NCBI GenBank assembly: GCA_964599095.1
Contig: CAZREB010000003.1
Location: 248,001-312,000 of the forward strand
Length of the DNA stretch: 64,000 nucleotides
Origin: SZAS-79 sp964599095
GTDB lineage: Bacteria > Pseudomonadota > Gammaproteobacteria > Burkholderiales > SG8-39
Reading direction: 5' to 3'
The notes below the pieces were generated by a model. That model had not been told where the DNA came from and did not search any database. It saw only the letters and a program-made list of their open reading frames with translations. Positions 57,064-64,000 of the stretch are shown here, one piece after another. The translations under genes and the position numbers were made by a program. Every line of letters starts with the position of its first letter. Within the stretch, counting starts at the first letter, position 1.

Positions 57064-57159
57064 GGAAGGGAATCGCTCCCGGTGGGGCGGCCGGACTTCA
57101 AACCCGGTGTGGGCCGTCTGACGGCCCTGTGTGGGTTCGACTCCCACTCTCTTCCGCCA
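57064..57159 (+). tRNA. selC: tRNA-Sec (anticodon TCA)
   Basis: A 96-nt gene starting GGAAGGGAATCGCTCCCGG and ending with an encoded CCA. Anticodon TCA at 57098-57100 reads UGA. The acceptor stem is the long 8-bp type; the extended D stem, the long variable arm (GGGCCGTCTGACGGCCC region, 57110-57126) and the T arm GGGTTCGACTCCC match E. coli selC closely. It lies 54 bp after the thioredoxin-reductase-like gene. A small GC hairpin (57167-57179) follows. Confidence 0.97.
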
Positions 57160-57180
57160 GACACCGGCCGGTTACCGGCT

Positions 57181-58833
57181 TCACCTGCCGGCCCGCACAT
57201 TCTCCAGCCGCCTGATCAAGTCCTCCTGCCTGTCGCCGACGACCTGCATCCGGCCGGCGTAGACGCAACCCGAATTCCCGTCCAGTGTGAGCAAGTCGCC
57301 TTCCGACAATTGCAGTCCGCCGAGGGATATCGTTCGCGCGTTGTCGTCGATCGCCAGTTCGCTGCATCCGACCAGGCACACCTTTCCGAGCTGGCGTGCG
57401 ACGACCGCCGCGTGCGAAGTGCGTGCGCCGTTCTGCGTCAGCAGGCCCTCGGCTGCATCGAGGGCCGCGATGTCCCCGGTCTCCGCGTCGCGGCGCACGA
57501 GCACGACAGGGATTCCCGCCGCGTTGCGCTCGACTGCGCGCGCCTGGTCGAGCGCGATCTCGCCGCAGGCTACGCCGCTGCTGGCCGCAGACGCATGCCC
57601 GGCGGGCGCAAGGGTCTCGCCCTTCGAGTCGGCCAGGCGTGTGATGGTGAGCGATTCCGGGTCGACGCCACGCAGGCGACGGACCGCTTCTTCACGCTTG
57701 AGAACGCCTTCGTCGAACAGGTCGAGCGTGATCCGCGCATTGGCCACCACCGTGCGCTTGCCGGAGCGCGCCTGGAGCAGGTAGAGCTTGCCTTCCTGCA
57801 CGGTGAATTCGAAGTCCTGCATGTCGCCGAACTCCCGTTCGAGGCGCGCCGCAGCCCCTTCGAGCGCGGTCCACACCTCGGGGAGCGCGGCCGAGAGCTT
57901 GTCGTGGCCATGCGCGCTTCGGCGTCCGGAAACCACGTCTTCGCCTTGCGCGTTGAACAGGAAGTCCACCCAGAGGGACTTCTCGCCGCTGGCCGGGTCG
58001 CGCGAGAAGCCCACGCCGGCGCCTGAAAGGCCGCCGGCATTGCCGAACACCATGGCTTGCGCCGTGACTGCCGTGCCGATCGCTTCGTCGATGCTGTTCA
58101 TGCGCCGGTATTCGATCGCCCTGGCCGAGCGCCAGGACGCGAATACCGCGGCGACCGCGCGCTCGAGCTGCTCGAGCGGATCCTGCGGAAAGGGCCGGCC
58201 GGCGCCTGCCTGGTAGACCTCGAGGTAGCGCCTTGCAAGCGAGCGCAACTGGTCGAAGTCCAGCGCGCGCTCGTCCTGCCCGAGCGCGGCGCGGCGCAAC
58301 TCGTCCTCGAAAGCCTGCGCCGGCACGCCGGCCACGACTTCGCCGAAGCTGGAGACCAGCCGGCGGTAGGCATCCCACGCAAGCCGCGGGTTGCCGGTGA
58401 GCCGGATGAAGCCCGGGAGAGTGGCCTCGCACAGGCCGATGTTCAGCAGCGTCTCCATCATTCCCGGCATGGAGACCGGCGCGCCCGACCGGATCGACAG
58501 CAGCAGCGGGCGCCGCGGGTCGCCAAAGCGCAGGCCGGTCGACTTTTCGAGCACCGACAGCGCTTCCGGATAGGCCGAGCGCAGGCTGCCGGCCGCCTCG
58601 TCCGGATCGGACTCGAAGCGCCTGCAGTAGTCGGTGGAGATCACGAACGCCGGCGGCACGGCGAGCCCGAGCGCCGCCATGCGCAGCAGGTTGTAGGCCT
58701 TGGACCCCATCGTCTCCGAGGAAAGGCGGCCGGGGTCGACGGTCCATTCGCCGCAGGCGATGAACAGGACTTCGTCCGCGACACCGGGCGGTTGCGGGGC
58801 GGATGCAGGTCGCCGCTTGCGTCGCGCTTTCAC
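57181..58833 (-). CDS. PPDK/PEP-synthase-like protein lacking the PEP-binding barrel
   Basis: A 550-residue protein starting at GTG (58831-58833), which overlaps the upstream stop (GTGA). The N-terminal nucleotide-binding domain ('METLLNIGLCEATLPGFI', 'QAMVFGNAGGLSGAGVGFSRDPASGEKSLWVDFLFNAQGEDVVSG', 'FEFTVQEGKLYLLQARSGKRT') and the central swivelling domain with phospho-His in 'NGARTSHAAVVARQLGKVCLVGC' are those of pyruvate phosphate dikinase. The C-terminal TIM barrel for PEP/pyruvate (about 330 residues) is missing. It may pass phosphate from ATP to another acceptor. Paired with the DUF47 gene. No link to selenium metabolism beyond position. Confidence 0.82.
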   Translation of the reverse strand: MKARRKRRPASAPQPPGVADEVLFIACGEWTVDPGRLSSETMGSKAYNLLRMAALGLAVPPAFVISTDYCRRFESDPDEAAGSLRSAYPEALSVLEKSTGLRFGDPRRPLLLSIRSGAPVSMPGMMETLLNIGLCEATLPGFIRLTGNPRLAWDAYRRLVSSFGEVVAGVPAQAFEDELRRAALGQDERALDFDQLRSLARRYLEVYQAGAGRPFPQDPLEQLERAVAAVFASWRSARAIEYRRMNSIDEAIGTAVTAQAMVFGNAGGLSGAGVGFSRDPASGEKSLWVDFLFNAQGEDVVSGRRSAHGHDKLSAALPEVWTALEGAAARLEREFGDMQDFEFTVQEGKLYLLQARSGKRTVVANARITLDLFDEGVLKREEAVRRLRGVDPESLTITRLADSKGETLAPAGHASAASSGVACGEIALDQARAVERNAAGIPVVLVRRDAETGDIAALDAAEGLLTQNGARTSHAAVVARQLGKVCLVGCSELAIDDNARTISLGGLQLSEGDLLTLDGNSGCVYAGRMQVVGDRQEDLIRRLENVRAGR

Positions 58834-60770
58834 CGGCTCGCCCCGGGTTCGCCAAGCACCAGCGCGCGAAGAGAATGGCTTGCGACGAGCAACTGGTCGG
58901 AGGCGAACTCGAGCTGGTTCGCCAGGTCGTTGGCGAGCATCAGGTCGGCGGGGCTGCCCGGGGATTTCATGATCGCGCGGCGGGCCGAACGCAGCTGCTC
59001 GTCGCAACGCGTTTCCGCAAGCACGACGCGCCAGGTCGCGTCGAGGAATGCGTTGGAGTCGGCGAGGTCGTGCGACTCGCCGAGGATGCGCGCGATCTCC
59101 ACCGCCTTGACGTAGTCCTGCGTGGCCATGTACACGGTCTCGGCCAGCGGCTGGAGCGCCTTGAGGACGCCGTGCTTGAATGCAGCGCCCTTGAATTCGG
59201 CGATCATGTCGATCAGGAACGCCGATTCCTCGAGCGCATCGGCGATGTCATCGGCAAGGAACGCCAGCTTCGCGAACGGCGCCCAGTGGGCGTGACGCTC
59301 GGCGTTGCGGCGGGCCTGCGTGACCAGCTGGTCGGCGCGCCGTTCCCAGCGTTTTGCGCGTTCGGAAAGGGTGTCGCCTTCCTCGCGTCCGGCGGCGCCC
59401 CCGTGCACGAGCACGTCGCGCACCGCCTGCGCGAGCGTATGGCACCAGGCCGCATGCTCCGCGAGCAGGTCGTAGCCTCCCGAGCCGGCCTTGGTCTTGC
59501 GGGCCAGCATCACGCGCGCCTCGTCCTCGATCAGCGCGAGCGGCTGGCGCGCCATCTGTGCCCGCGTGCACAGCGTCATCAACTCGATCAGGAACTCGAT
59601 CGCGACTTCGGCCCCGAGCACGCTGTCGAGGCGCTCGCCGATCTGGAAGACCGAAGTGCCGGCCGTGCGCATGGCATCGAATACCAGCCGCGATCCGCCG
59701 GACTTGAGCCAGCCCATGTGGCCGATCTCACGACGCGCCGCCTCACCGAGGATCCTGACCGCCGCAGCCTTGGCGACGAACTTGCGCAGGCGCTTTCTCG
59801 CGCGGTTCCAGTCGATCAGGAACACGATGCGCGCGCCGACCCCTTCGAGCGCAGCCTGCAGCGCGGCCTCGTCGGCGCACTGGAATGTCGCAGTGCCGAC
59901 GAAATAGGCCTCGCCCGCGTTCAGGTCCGGCGACACGCGCGGCTCGACCACCGACCAGGCGGCGCCGAGCTCGGCGAGCTGCGCCCTGAAGAAAGCAAAC
60001 CGTTCGGCGTGCAGGTCCGAATAGGTCAATGAGATCCCGAGGCCCTCGACCTGGATCACAAGCACGTGCGCATCGTTGGTGCCGATGTCGTTCTGGAGCA
60101 TCAGCTTGTCGCCGTCGCGCGTCGCCGCGGTGTCGAGGCCCGGGTGGTCGAACTTGAGGGGCGAGGTGCGCGCGAGGCCGCGCATGAAGGCGCTTACCCG
60201 CGGGCGGTCGCTGTCGGCCAGGTTCCAGGCGCGCGCGCCGTCGATCGTCTCGCCGGCATACTGGAGCGCGAGCTGGTTGATGGCCTTGTGCATGTCCATG
60301 ACCAGCAGGTGCACGCTGTCGCCCTTGCCGCGGCTGCCGCGTTCGATCCGCTCGACGTCGGCGGCCGGGAGCGTGCCGTCCTTGTGCTCGCGCAGCCAGT
60401 CGGTCCAGGTCTGCAGGCGCTTGAGGACAGGCGCGTCGGGCTGCGCTTCGGCCAGCGGCCGGGCCATGACCTGCAGGTCGGCGGCGAGCGATTCGCACAG
60501 CCGCGGAACCTGCGGCGCGAAATAGCCGTCGCGCCTGCGTTCGGCGGCCAGCACGAATTCGTGCAGCCACGCGGCATGCACGCCGGCGGCGGCGCGTTCG
60601 CGCGCGAGGTCGATCGGCGCGCGTGCCGGCTGCTCGGCGTGCTGGACCGCGGCCTGCAGCGTGGTCAGGTAGAGCTTGAGCCGGTCGTTGGCGCCGAGGG
60701 CGGCCTTGATCCACGCCGGCACCAGCAGGCTGCGCTGGCCGATCGAAGCGACGGCAGCTTCCTTGAGCAT
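58830..60770 (-). CDS. Large protein with C-terminal PhoU/DUF47-like domain
   Basis: A 646-residue protein. The C-terminal 200 residues ('ERRADQLVTQARRNAERHAHWAPFAKLAFLADDIADALEESAFLIDMI', 'ANDLANQLEFASDQLLVASHSLRALVLGE') resemble the PhoU-like DUF47 helical bundle. The middle section ('MLQNDIGTNDAHVLVIQVEGLGISLTYSDLHAERFAFFRAQLAEL') is a distinct domain I do not recognise. Its stop overlaps the GTG of the PPDK-like gene, so the two are coupled. Possibly a phosphate- or phosphotransfer-linked regulator. Function unknown. Confidence 0.75.
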   Translation of the reverse strand: MLKEAAVASIGQRSLLVPAWIKAALGANDRLKLYLTTLQAAVQHAEQPARAPIDLARERAAAGVHAAWLHEFVLAAERRRDGYFAPQVPRLCESLAADLQVMARPLAEAQPDAPVLKRLQTWTDWLREHKDGTLPAADVERIERGSRGKGDSVHLLVMDMHKAINQLALQYAGETIDGARAWNLADSDRPRVSAFMRGLARTSPLKFDHPGLDTAATRDGDKLMLQNDIGTNDAHVLVIQVEGLGISLTYSDLHAERFAFFRAQLAELGAAWSVVEPRVSPDLNAGEAYFVGTATFQCADEAALQAALEGVGARIVFLIDWNRARKRLRKFVAKAAAVRILGEAARREIGHMGWLKSGGSRLVFDAMRTAGTSVFQIGERLDSVLGAEVAIEFLIELMTLCTRAQMARQPLALIEDEARVMLARKTKAGSGGYDLLAEHAAWCHTLAQAVRDVLVHGGAAGREEGDTLSERAKRWERRADQLVTQARRNAERHAHWAPFAKLAFLADDIADALEESAFLIDMIAEFKGAAFKHGVLKALQPLAETVYMATQDYVKAVEIARILGESHDLADSNAFLDATWRVVLAETRCDEQLRSARRAIMKSPGSPADLMLANDLANQLEFASDQLLVASHSLRALVLGEPGASR

Positions 60771-60964
60771 GAGTTCACCGCGGCAGAATGGGTAGTCGAA
60801 GCGCTACGCGCGCATGACCATTCTGGCGGGGCCGGCGGGCCGGCATTTGCTGCAGATCAAACCGTCGCGATTCGATCGGCTGTCCGGGAGCCAATTCTGC
60901 CGGGCAACTCGCGAGCGCCCGAGACACGTGAACAGCGTGGCCCCCCAATCGCAGCCGTGCGGAC

Positions 60965-61621
60965 TCAGATCGGCTCGTCGGCGAAGATCTGGTACTTCTG
61001 GGACTTGGGCTTGTCGGCGTCTTCGGGATTCACGTAACTGATGGAACTCCTGCCCCTGAGGTCCAGCGGCAGGATCATGACCCGCGCAAAGCCGGTAAGT
61101 TCGCGGCTCGATGCGGTCGCCAGCACGGGGTCGGGGCCACTTTCGAACCAGGCGCCGCCCGCGGCGATTTCGTGCACTTCGCCCGCCGACTCGACCCGGA
61201 TCGCGCCGCGAAGCAGGCAGCGGATGCCCGGCCCGCGATGGGTGTGCGTGTAGGCGATGCCGCCCAGCGGGAAATCGACGCGGTCGGCGCGCATCAGGTA
61301 CCCGCCCGCGGCCGGCAGCCTGACCTCGCGGGCGATCAGTTCGGCGCTATCCGCACCGCCCCAAGGTGGCATGCCTTCGTCGACCAGTTCCCAGCGAAGG
61401 ACGGTCGCGCCGCCCGCGCCTGCCTCGATCACGCAGGGCTGCGTGGATTGCAGTCCGCTGCCCGCGCCCAGCCAGGCGGCCGATCCGGCGCAGCGCACGA
61501 TCGCATCGCCGTCGCGCACGAGGACGAATCGCGGCGAGGCAGGCAATTCGAGGCGGATCTTCGCGGCGATGCCGTCGAGCGCGAGGCGCAGCACGCGGCT
61601 CTTCTGGCCGGGTTGGCTCAT
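60965..61621 (-). CDS. Cupin-domain protein of UGSC operon 2
   Basis: A 218-residue cupin with the metal-binding motif 'GGIAYTHTHRGPGIRCLLRGAIRVESAGEVHEIAAGGAWFESG', which shows the G-x5-H-x-H-x3-4-G...E core in slightly altered form. A first half-barrel is seen at 'RFVLVRDGDAIVRCAGSAAWLGAG'. It starts 15 bp after the stop of selenoprotein paralogue 2 and ends operon 2. Cupins with three His/Glu ligands act as dioxygenases, isomerases or binding proteins. Here it may act on the product of the selenoprotein system. Confidence 0.82.
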   Translation of the reverse strand: MSQPGQKSRVLRLALDGIAAKIRLELPASPRFVLVRDGDAIVRCAGSAAWLGAGSGLQSTQPCVIEAGAGGATVLRWELVDEGMPPWGGADSAELIAREVRLPAAGGYLMRADRVDFPLGGIAYTHTHRGPGIRCLLRGAIRVESAGEVHEIAAGGAWFESGPDPVLATASSRELTGFARVMILPLDLRGRSSISYVNPEDADKPKSQKYQIFADEPI

Positions 61622-61636
61622 GGGGCCGGCCCCAGT

Positions 61637-62188
61637 TCAGTTCGCCGGCGGCCGCGGCGCGCCCGTAGCCGCGGTCAACAGGCGCAGAGCCCTTTCAATC
61701 GCATCGTCCGCCAGCCGGTCCAGTTCCTCCGCCGTCCGGTTCTGGATCGGGTGCGCGACATAGACGATCGCCGGGTCGAACCCGAGCGCCTTGGACTGCG
61801 CTTCGACCGCATCGGTAAAGCCGGTCGTAACGACCGACACGCCCGGGATGCCGCGGGAGTCGAGGTTCATGAGGTCGTGCAGACTGCACGACGTGCAGGA
61901 GCCTCAGTCGGATAGCCCGATCAGCACCACATCGGCTTCTTCGGCGACCTTCTGCAGGATTTCCGGCGTCGCGATCTTGGCGTTGGTCGGCTTGCCGGTT
62001 CGCATCGTCTTGATGTTCTTCTCGTGCAGGCGCATCTCCACCCGGTCGAGGAATTCCTTGGTGCGCGTCTTGCCGATGTCGAAGAGTGCGACCGTCTTGC
62101 CCTCGAGCGACGGCGGCGGCTGCAGGCGCGCGCGCTTCAGCGGCGAGGTTTCGGGGGTCGGGTCGCGCATCCAGTTCATCGCGTTCAT
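61637..62188 (-). CDS. UGSC-family selenoprotein, paralogue 2 (TGA at 61904-61906 read as Sec)
   Basis: A 183-residue protein if TGA at residue 95 is read as Sec. The ATG (62186-62188) overlaps the stop of the partner gene (ATGA), and AAGGAG lies 8-9 nt before it. The N-terminal half ends 'VAEEADVVLIGLSD', and after the TGA it continues 'GSCTSCSLHDLMNLDSRGIPGVSVVTTGF', then 'YVAHPIQNRTAEELDRLADDAIERALRLL'. Each half alone is an incomplete fold. The same order of elements occurs in paralogue 1, with the shared core D-U-G-S-C-[ST]-S-C-S-L-H-D. Conventional annotation would split it or call only the 77-residue C-terminal piece. Confidence 0.9.
61874..61906 (-). promoter_or_regulatory. SECIS candidate with Sec UGA codon, paralogue 2
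   Basis: The Sec TGA occupies 61904-61906 (minus strand). After 11 nt comes the hairpin GTCGTGCAGTCTGCACGAC (61892 down to 61874), identical in all 19 bases to that of paralogue 1, although the flanking codons differ. The hairpin also encodes the conserved S-C-S-L-H-D residues, so conservation has both protein and RNA components. Confidence 0.82.
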
Positions 62189-63624
62189 GGCTTGATCTCC
62201 TTCGTTACGGGTTGCAGTTCGAAGCGGTTGCGGCCGGCGATCCAGCCGGGGAGGAATGCGGAAAACAGGCCCGCCGGCCCGCCGGCGCGCACGATCAACA
62301 GGCCGTCCTCGTAGAACTTGGCCACCTGCTTGTCGGCGAATGCGGCCGGCAGGCCCTCGGGGATGCCCTGGGCGCCGGCGACGAGGTCCTTGCCCGGACG
62401 TACGGTGGCTGCGAGGATGGCGCTGCCGATGCGATTGCGGTCCCAGCCGGCCGCGGCAAAGATCGCGTAGTGCTCCGGCGACAGGACGAGGATCGCGCGC
62501 TGCATCTGCGCGAGTTTCGGGTGGCCCATCGCGTTGAGCCCCATGGCGAGCGAGCGCGCGAGCTCCTCCGGGGTGCGCGATTTCTGGTCGAGGAATCCCT
62601 GCACGCCTTCGCCCTGGAACAGCGTGACCGTGGATTTCCCGCGCGCGAACCCGCGCGCAACCGACAGCGGCTCCCAACCCGGGTCGGACTCGTCCTCGGC
62701 GAAGCAGAACGTGTACTTGCCGGGATTGCCTAGCGTTGCGCGATCGACTTCGCCGGGCCGCCCGCCGCCGACGTTGCGCACGATCAGTTGCAGCGCGCGC
62801 CCGATCGTCGCATTCGCGCGATTGCCCTGCCCGAGCGCATTGATGCCCGAATTCATGCCGATGCGTTTCGCGACCGGCCCGTTGACGACGATGATCGGAC
62901 CGGAGAAGTAGGTGGTCGCAAGCACGCCGTGCAACGTGAATTCCGGCTCCAGGGCCGCTTCGAGCGCGGCGAGCACCACCGGCAGGTACTCCGGCTTGCA
63001 TCCGGCCATGACTGCGTTGATCGCGGCCTTTTCGACCGTGCATTCGGCGAGGTTCGGCGGGATGCGGCCGATGACTTCGCCCGGCTTGCGCGTCGTTCCC
63101 TGCAGCATGCGCAGCACCCGCACGTCGGTGGGCGGCACCACGGGCAGGCCGTCGCTCCACCCCCGCTCGAAGCAGGCTTCGATCGGGTCGTCGTAGTCGC
63201 CATATTCGATCTTGCGCGATTTCAATCCGGGATCGCCGAATTTGACCTGCAGGTACTCGGCGAGACCGGGTTCCACGCTCTTCGAGCCGCACCCCGGGCG
63301 CAGCGCCGGCATCCCGGCGCCGAGGTCCGTGATGCCGGTGACGCGCCGCCATTCGTTCACGTCCCAGCCTTCGGTGCGGGTGGTTTCCTTGCCGTTCTCG
63401 AAACGGATCAGCGTCGGCACGATCTCGATGCCGTGCCGGAAGGATTCGCCCAGTTCGCGGTCGTCGATCACGCCTGCGACCTGCTCGGGAAAGGTCGGGT
63501 CGTCCTGCGAGTAGACCTTGAGCGTCCTGCCGCCGCCGGCCAACGCGCCGAGAACCGGCGCAACCAGCTGGCAGGTCGGGCAGTCGCGCTTGGCGAAAAC
63601 CGCAAGGGAAACGTCAGTGCTCAT
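62185..63624 (-). CDS. UGSC-selenoprotein partner paralogue 2 with N-terminal thioredoxin-like domain
   Basis: A 479-residue protein starting at the ATG complementary to 63622-63624 (MSTDVSLAVFAKRDCPTCQL; GGAG 6 nt upstream; a TTG 15 nt earlier is an unlikely alternative). Residues 1-95 form a thioredoxin-like domain with redox motif C-P-T-C ('DCPTCQLVAPVLGALAG', 'IEIVPTLIRFENGKETTRTEGWD'). Residues from about 145 match the whole of 49260-50321: 'GWSDGLPVVPPTDVRVLRML', 'AVMAGCKPEYLPVVLAALEAAL', 'IIVVNGPVAKRIGMNS', 'LGNPGKYTFCFAEDES'. Both Cys are conserved (MAGC, YTFC). The fusion suggests the thioredoxin domain recycles the selenoprotein encoded directly downstream (ATGA overlap). Confidence 0.85.
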   Translation of the reverse strand: MSTDVSLAVFAKRDCPTCQLVAPVLGALAGGGRTLKVYSQDDPTFPEQVAGVIDDRELGESFRHGIEIVPTLIRFENGKETTRTEGWDVNEWRRVTGITDLGAGMPALRPGCGSKSVEPGLAEYLQVKFGDPGLKSRKIEYGDYDDPIEACFERGWSDGLPVVPPTDVRVLRMLQGTTRKPGEVIGRIPPNLAECTVEKAAINAVMAGCKPEYLPVVLAALEAALEPEFTLHGVLATTYFSGPIIVVNGPVAKRIGMNSGINALGQGNRANATIGRALQLIVRNVGGGRPGEVDRATLGNPGKYTFCFAEDESDPGWEPLSVARGFARGKSTVTLFQGEGVQGFLDQKSRTPEELARSLAMGLNAMGHPKLAQMQRAILVLSPEHYAIFAAAGWDRNRIGSAILAATVRPGKDLVAGAQGIPEGLPAAFADKQVAKFYEDGLLIVRAGGPAGLFSAFLPGWIAGRNRFELQPVTKEIKP

Positions 63625-63635
63625 GGATTGCTCCG

Positions 63636-64000
63636 TCAATTCGCGCCGCGCACGCGCGGGAATTCGTTGATGCCGGCCCGCTCGCGGATCTCGGGGGCAT
63701 CGCTGCCGCGGGCCGCGGTCTCGTAGGGGATGCCGATCGCGTCGGCGATCCGGACGAAGCCGTGGAAGGCGCCGACCACCGCCGCGGCATCGACCAGCCC
63801 GGCTTCGCCGATTGCGTCGAGCAAGGCCTTTCGCGCCGCGGCCGTGCGGGTGTCGTCGCGCAGCACGACGGCTTCGGCGAACTCGACGAGTTTCGCGGCA
63901 TGCGCGATCTCGATGTCCCCGTCGAAACCCGCGGTGACTCCGCGGACGTCGACCTCGCGTCCTTTGATTTGCATGCTCTCACGGAGCATGTAGGCGTGTG
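63636..64000 (-). CDS. Carboxymuconolactone decarboxylase/AhpD-like protein (5' part beyond window)
   Basis: About 121 C-terminal residues. The frame is open to the window edge (reading '...HAYMLRESMQIKGREVDVRGV'), so the start probably lies outside; an internal ATG at 63989 is less likely. 'LVEFAEAVVLRDD', 'LLDAIGEAGLVDAAAVVGAFHGFVRIADAIGIP' is the C-terminal half of the CMD/AhpD fold. The C-x-x-C-x-x-x-H redox motif would lie just upstream, and the visible His at the edge may be its last residue. 11 bp separate it from the thioredoxin-fused partner gene, so it is probably the first visible gene of UGSC operon 2. Confidence 0.65.
   Translation of the reverse strand, partial: HAYMLRESMQIKGREVDVRGVTAGFDGDIEIAHAAKLVEFAEAVVLRDDTRTAAARKALLDAIGEAGLVDAAAVVGAFHGFVRIADAIGIPYETAARGSDAPEIRERAGINEFPRVRGAN

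Noticed and set aside
61637..61870. A separate 77-residue gene
   Set aside because: It has no good ribosome site and begins inside the fold; it is the C-terminal half of the selenoprotein continued across the UGA.
1..64000. CRISPR arrays, rRNA operons, complete insertion sequences, prophage genes
   Set aside because: None seen by eye; no transposase or integrase ORF and no regularly spaced repeat-spacer arrays apart from the 52-bp pairs described.

Overview
The window is 64 kb of GC-rich, tightly packed bacterial DNA. It suggests a betaproteobacterium, probably Burkholderiales or a relative. The reasons are four Bug/TctC-type periplasmic binding proteins encoded among catabolic operons, DarP/YjgA and PmbA housekeeping genes, many ATGA start/stop overlaps, and aromatic/alicyclic acid catabolism with CaiB-type CoA transferases, HAAT transporters and a Rieske oxygenase. 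This placement is an inference; no rRNA is present.

Layout. 1-10 kb: the 3' part of an RND efflux pump gene, a secreted protein, a UvrD-like helicase, an MNT/HEPN toxin-antitoxin pair, an intradiol dioxygenase, a methyltransferase, mog-darP and pmbA. 10-22 kb: a Cox-type molybdenum hydroxylase locus. Maturation genes coxD-coxE-coxG lie on the minus strand. The structural genes (FAD, 2Fe-2S and Mo subunits) lie on the plus strand with a Bug protein, a flavoprotein, an amidohydrolase and a second CoxG. A Phd/PIN toxin-antitoxin pair sits between the two halves. 22-26 kb: a HigB/HigA-like pair with a palindromic operator, a YchJ-like protein, a MipA/OmpV-like porin and a TPR O-GlcNAc-transferase-like protein. 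26-42 kb: a long minus-strand catabolic run. It holds an acyl-CoA ligase, a FlK-like thioesterase, a molybdopterin oxidoreductase with a fused FeS/NrfD membrane subunit (PadBCD/Psr-like), a Bug protein, a complete HAAT (Liv-type) ABC transporter with an acyl-CoA synthetase inside its operon, badI (2-ketocyclohexanecarboxyl-CoA hydrolase) and an AliB-like acyl-CoA dehydrogenase. 42-48 kb: a PIN toxin-antitoxin pair, a two-subunit Rieske dioxygenase with a divergent LysR gene, a CaiB CoA transferase and an NMT1/SsuA-like binding protein.

The most notable part is 48.7-64 kb, a selenocysteine island. Two paralogous selenoprotein genes of the UGSC type (48700-49230 and 61637-62188, minus strand) each have an in-frame TGA in the context D-U-G-S-C-[ST]-S-C-S-L-H-D. 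In both, an identical 19-nt hairpin (SECIS candidate) follows exactly 11 nt after the TGA. Each is preceded in its operon by a paralogous partner protein; one partner carries an N-terminal thioredoxin-like CxxC domain. Between them lie selA, selB, a thioredoxin-reductase-like flavoenzyme overlapping selB, and the tRNA-Sec gene selC. selD is not in the window. The arrangement suggests a selenium-dependent redox system with CoA transferases, a cupin and a CMD-fold protein as accessories. The substrate is unknown.

A family of short elements is also present at three places (about 4.9, 21.6 and 42.6 kb). Each consists of two direct copies of ATGGCAGYAW spaced exactly 52 bp apart, and each lies in the junction leading to a toxin-antitoxin locus.
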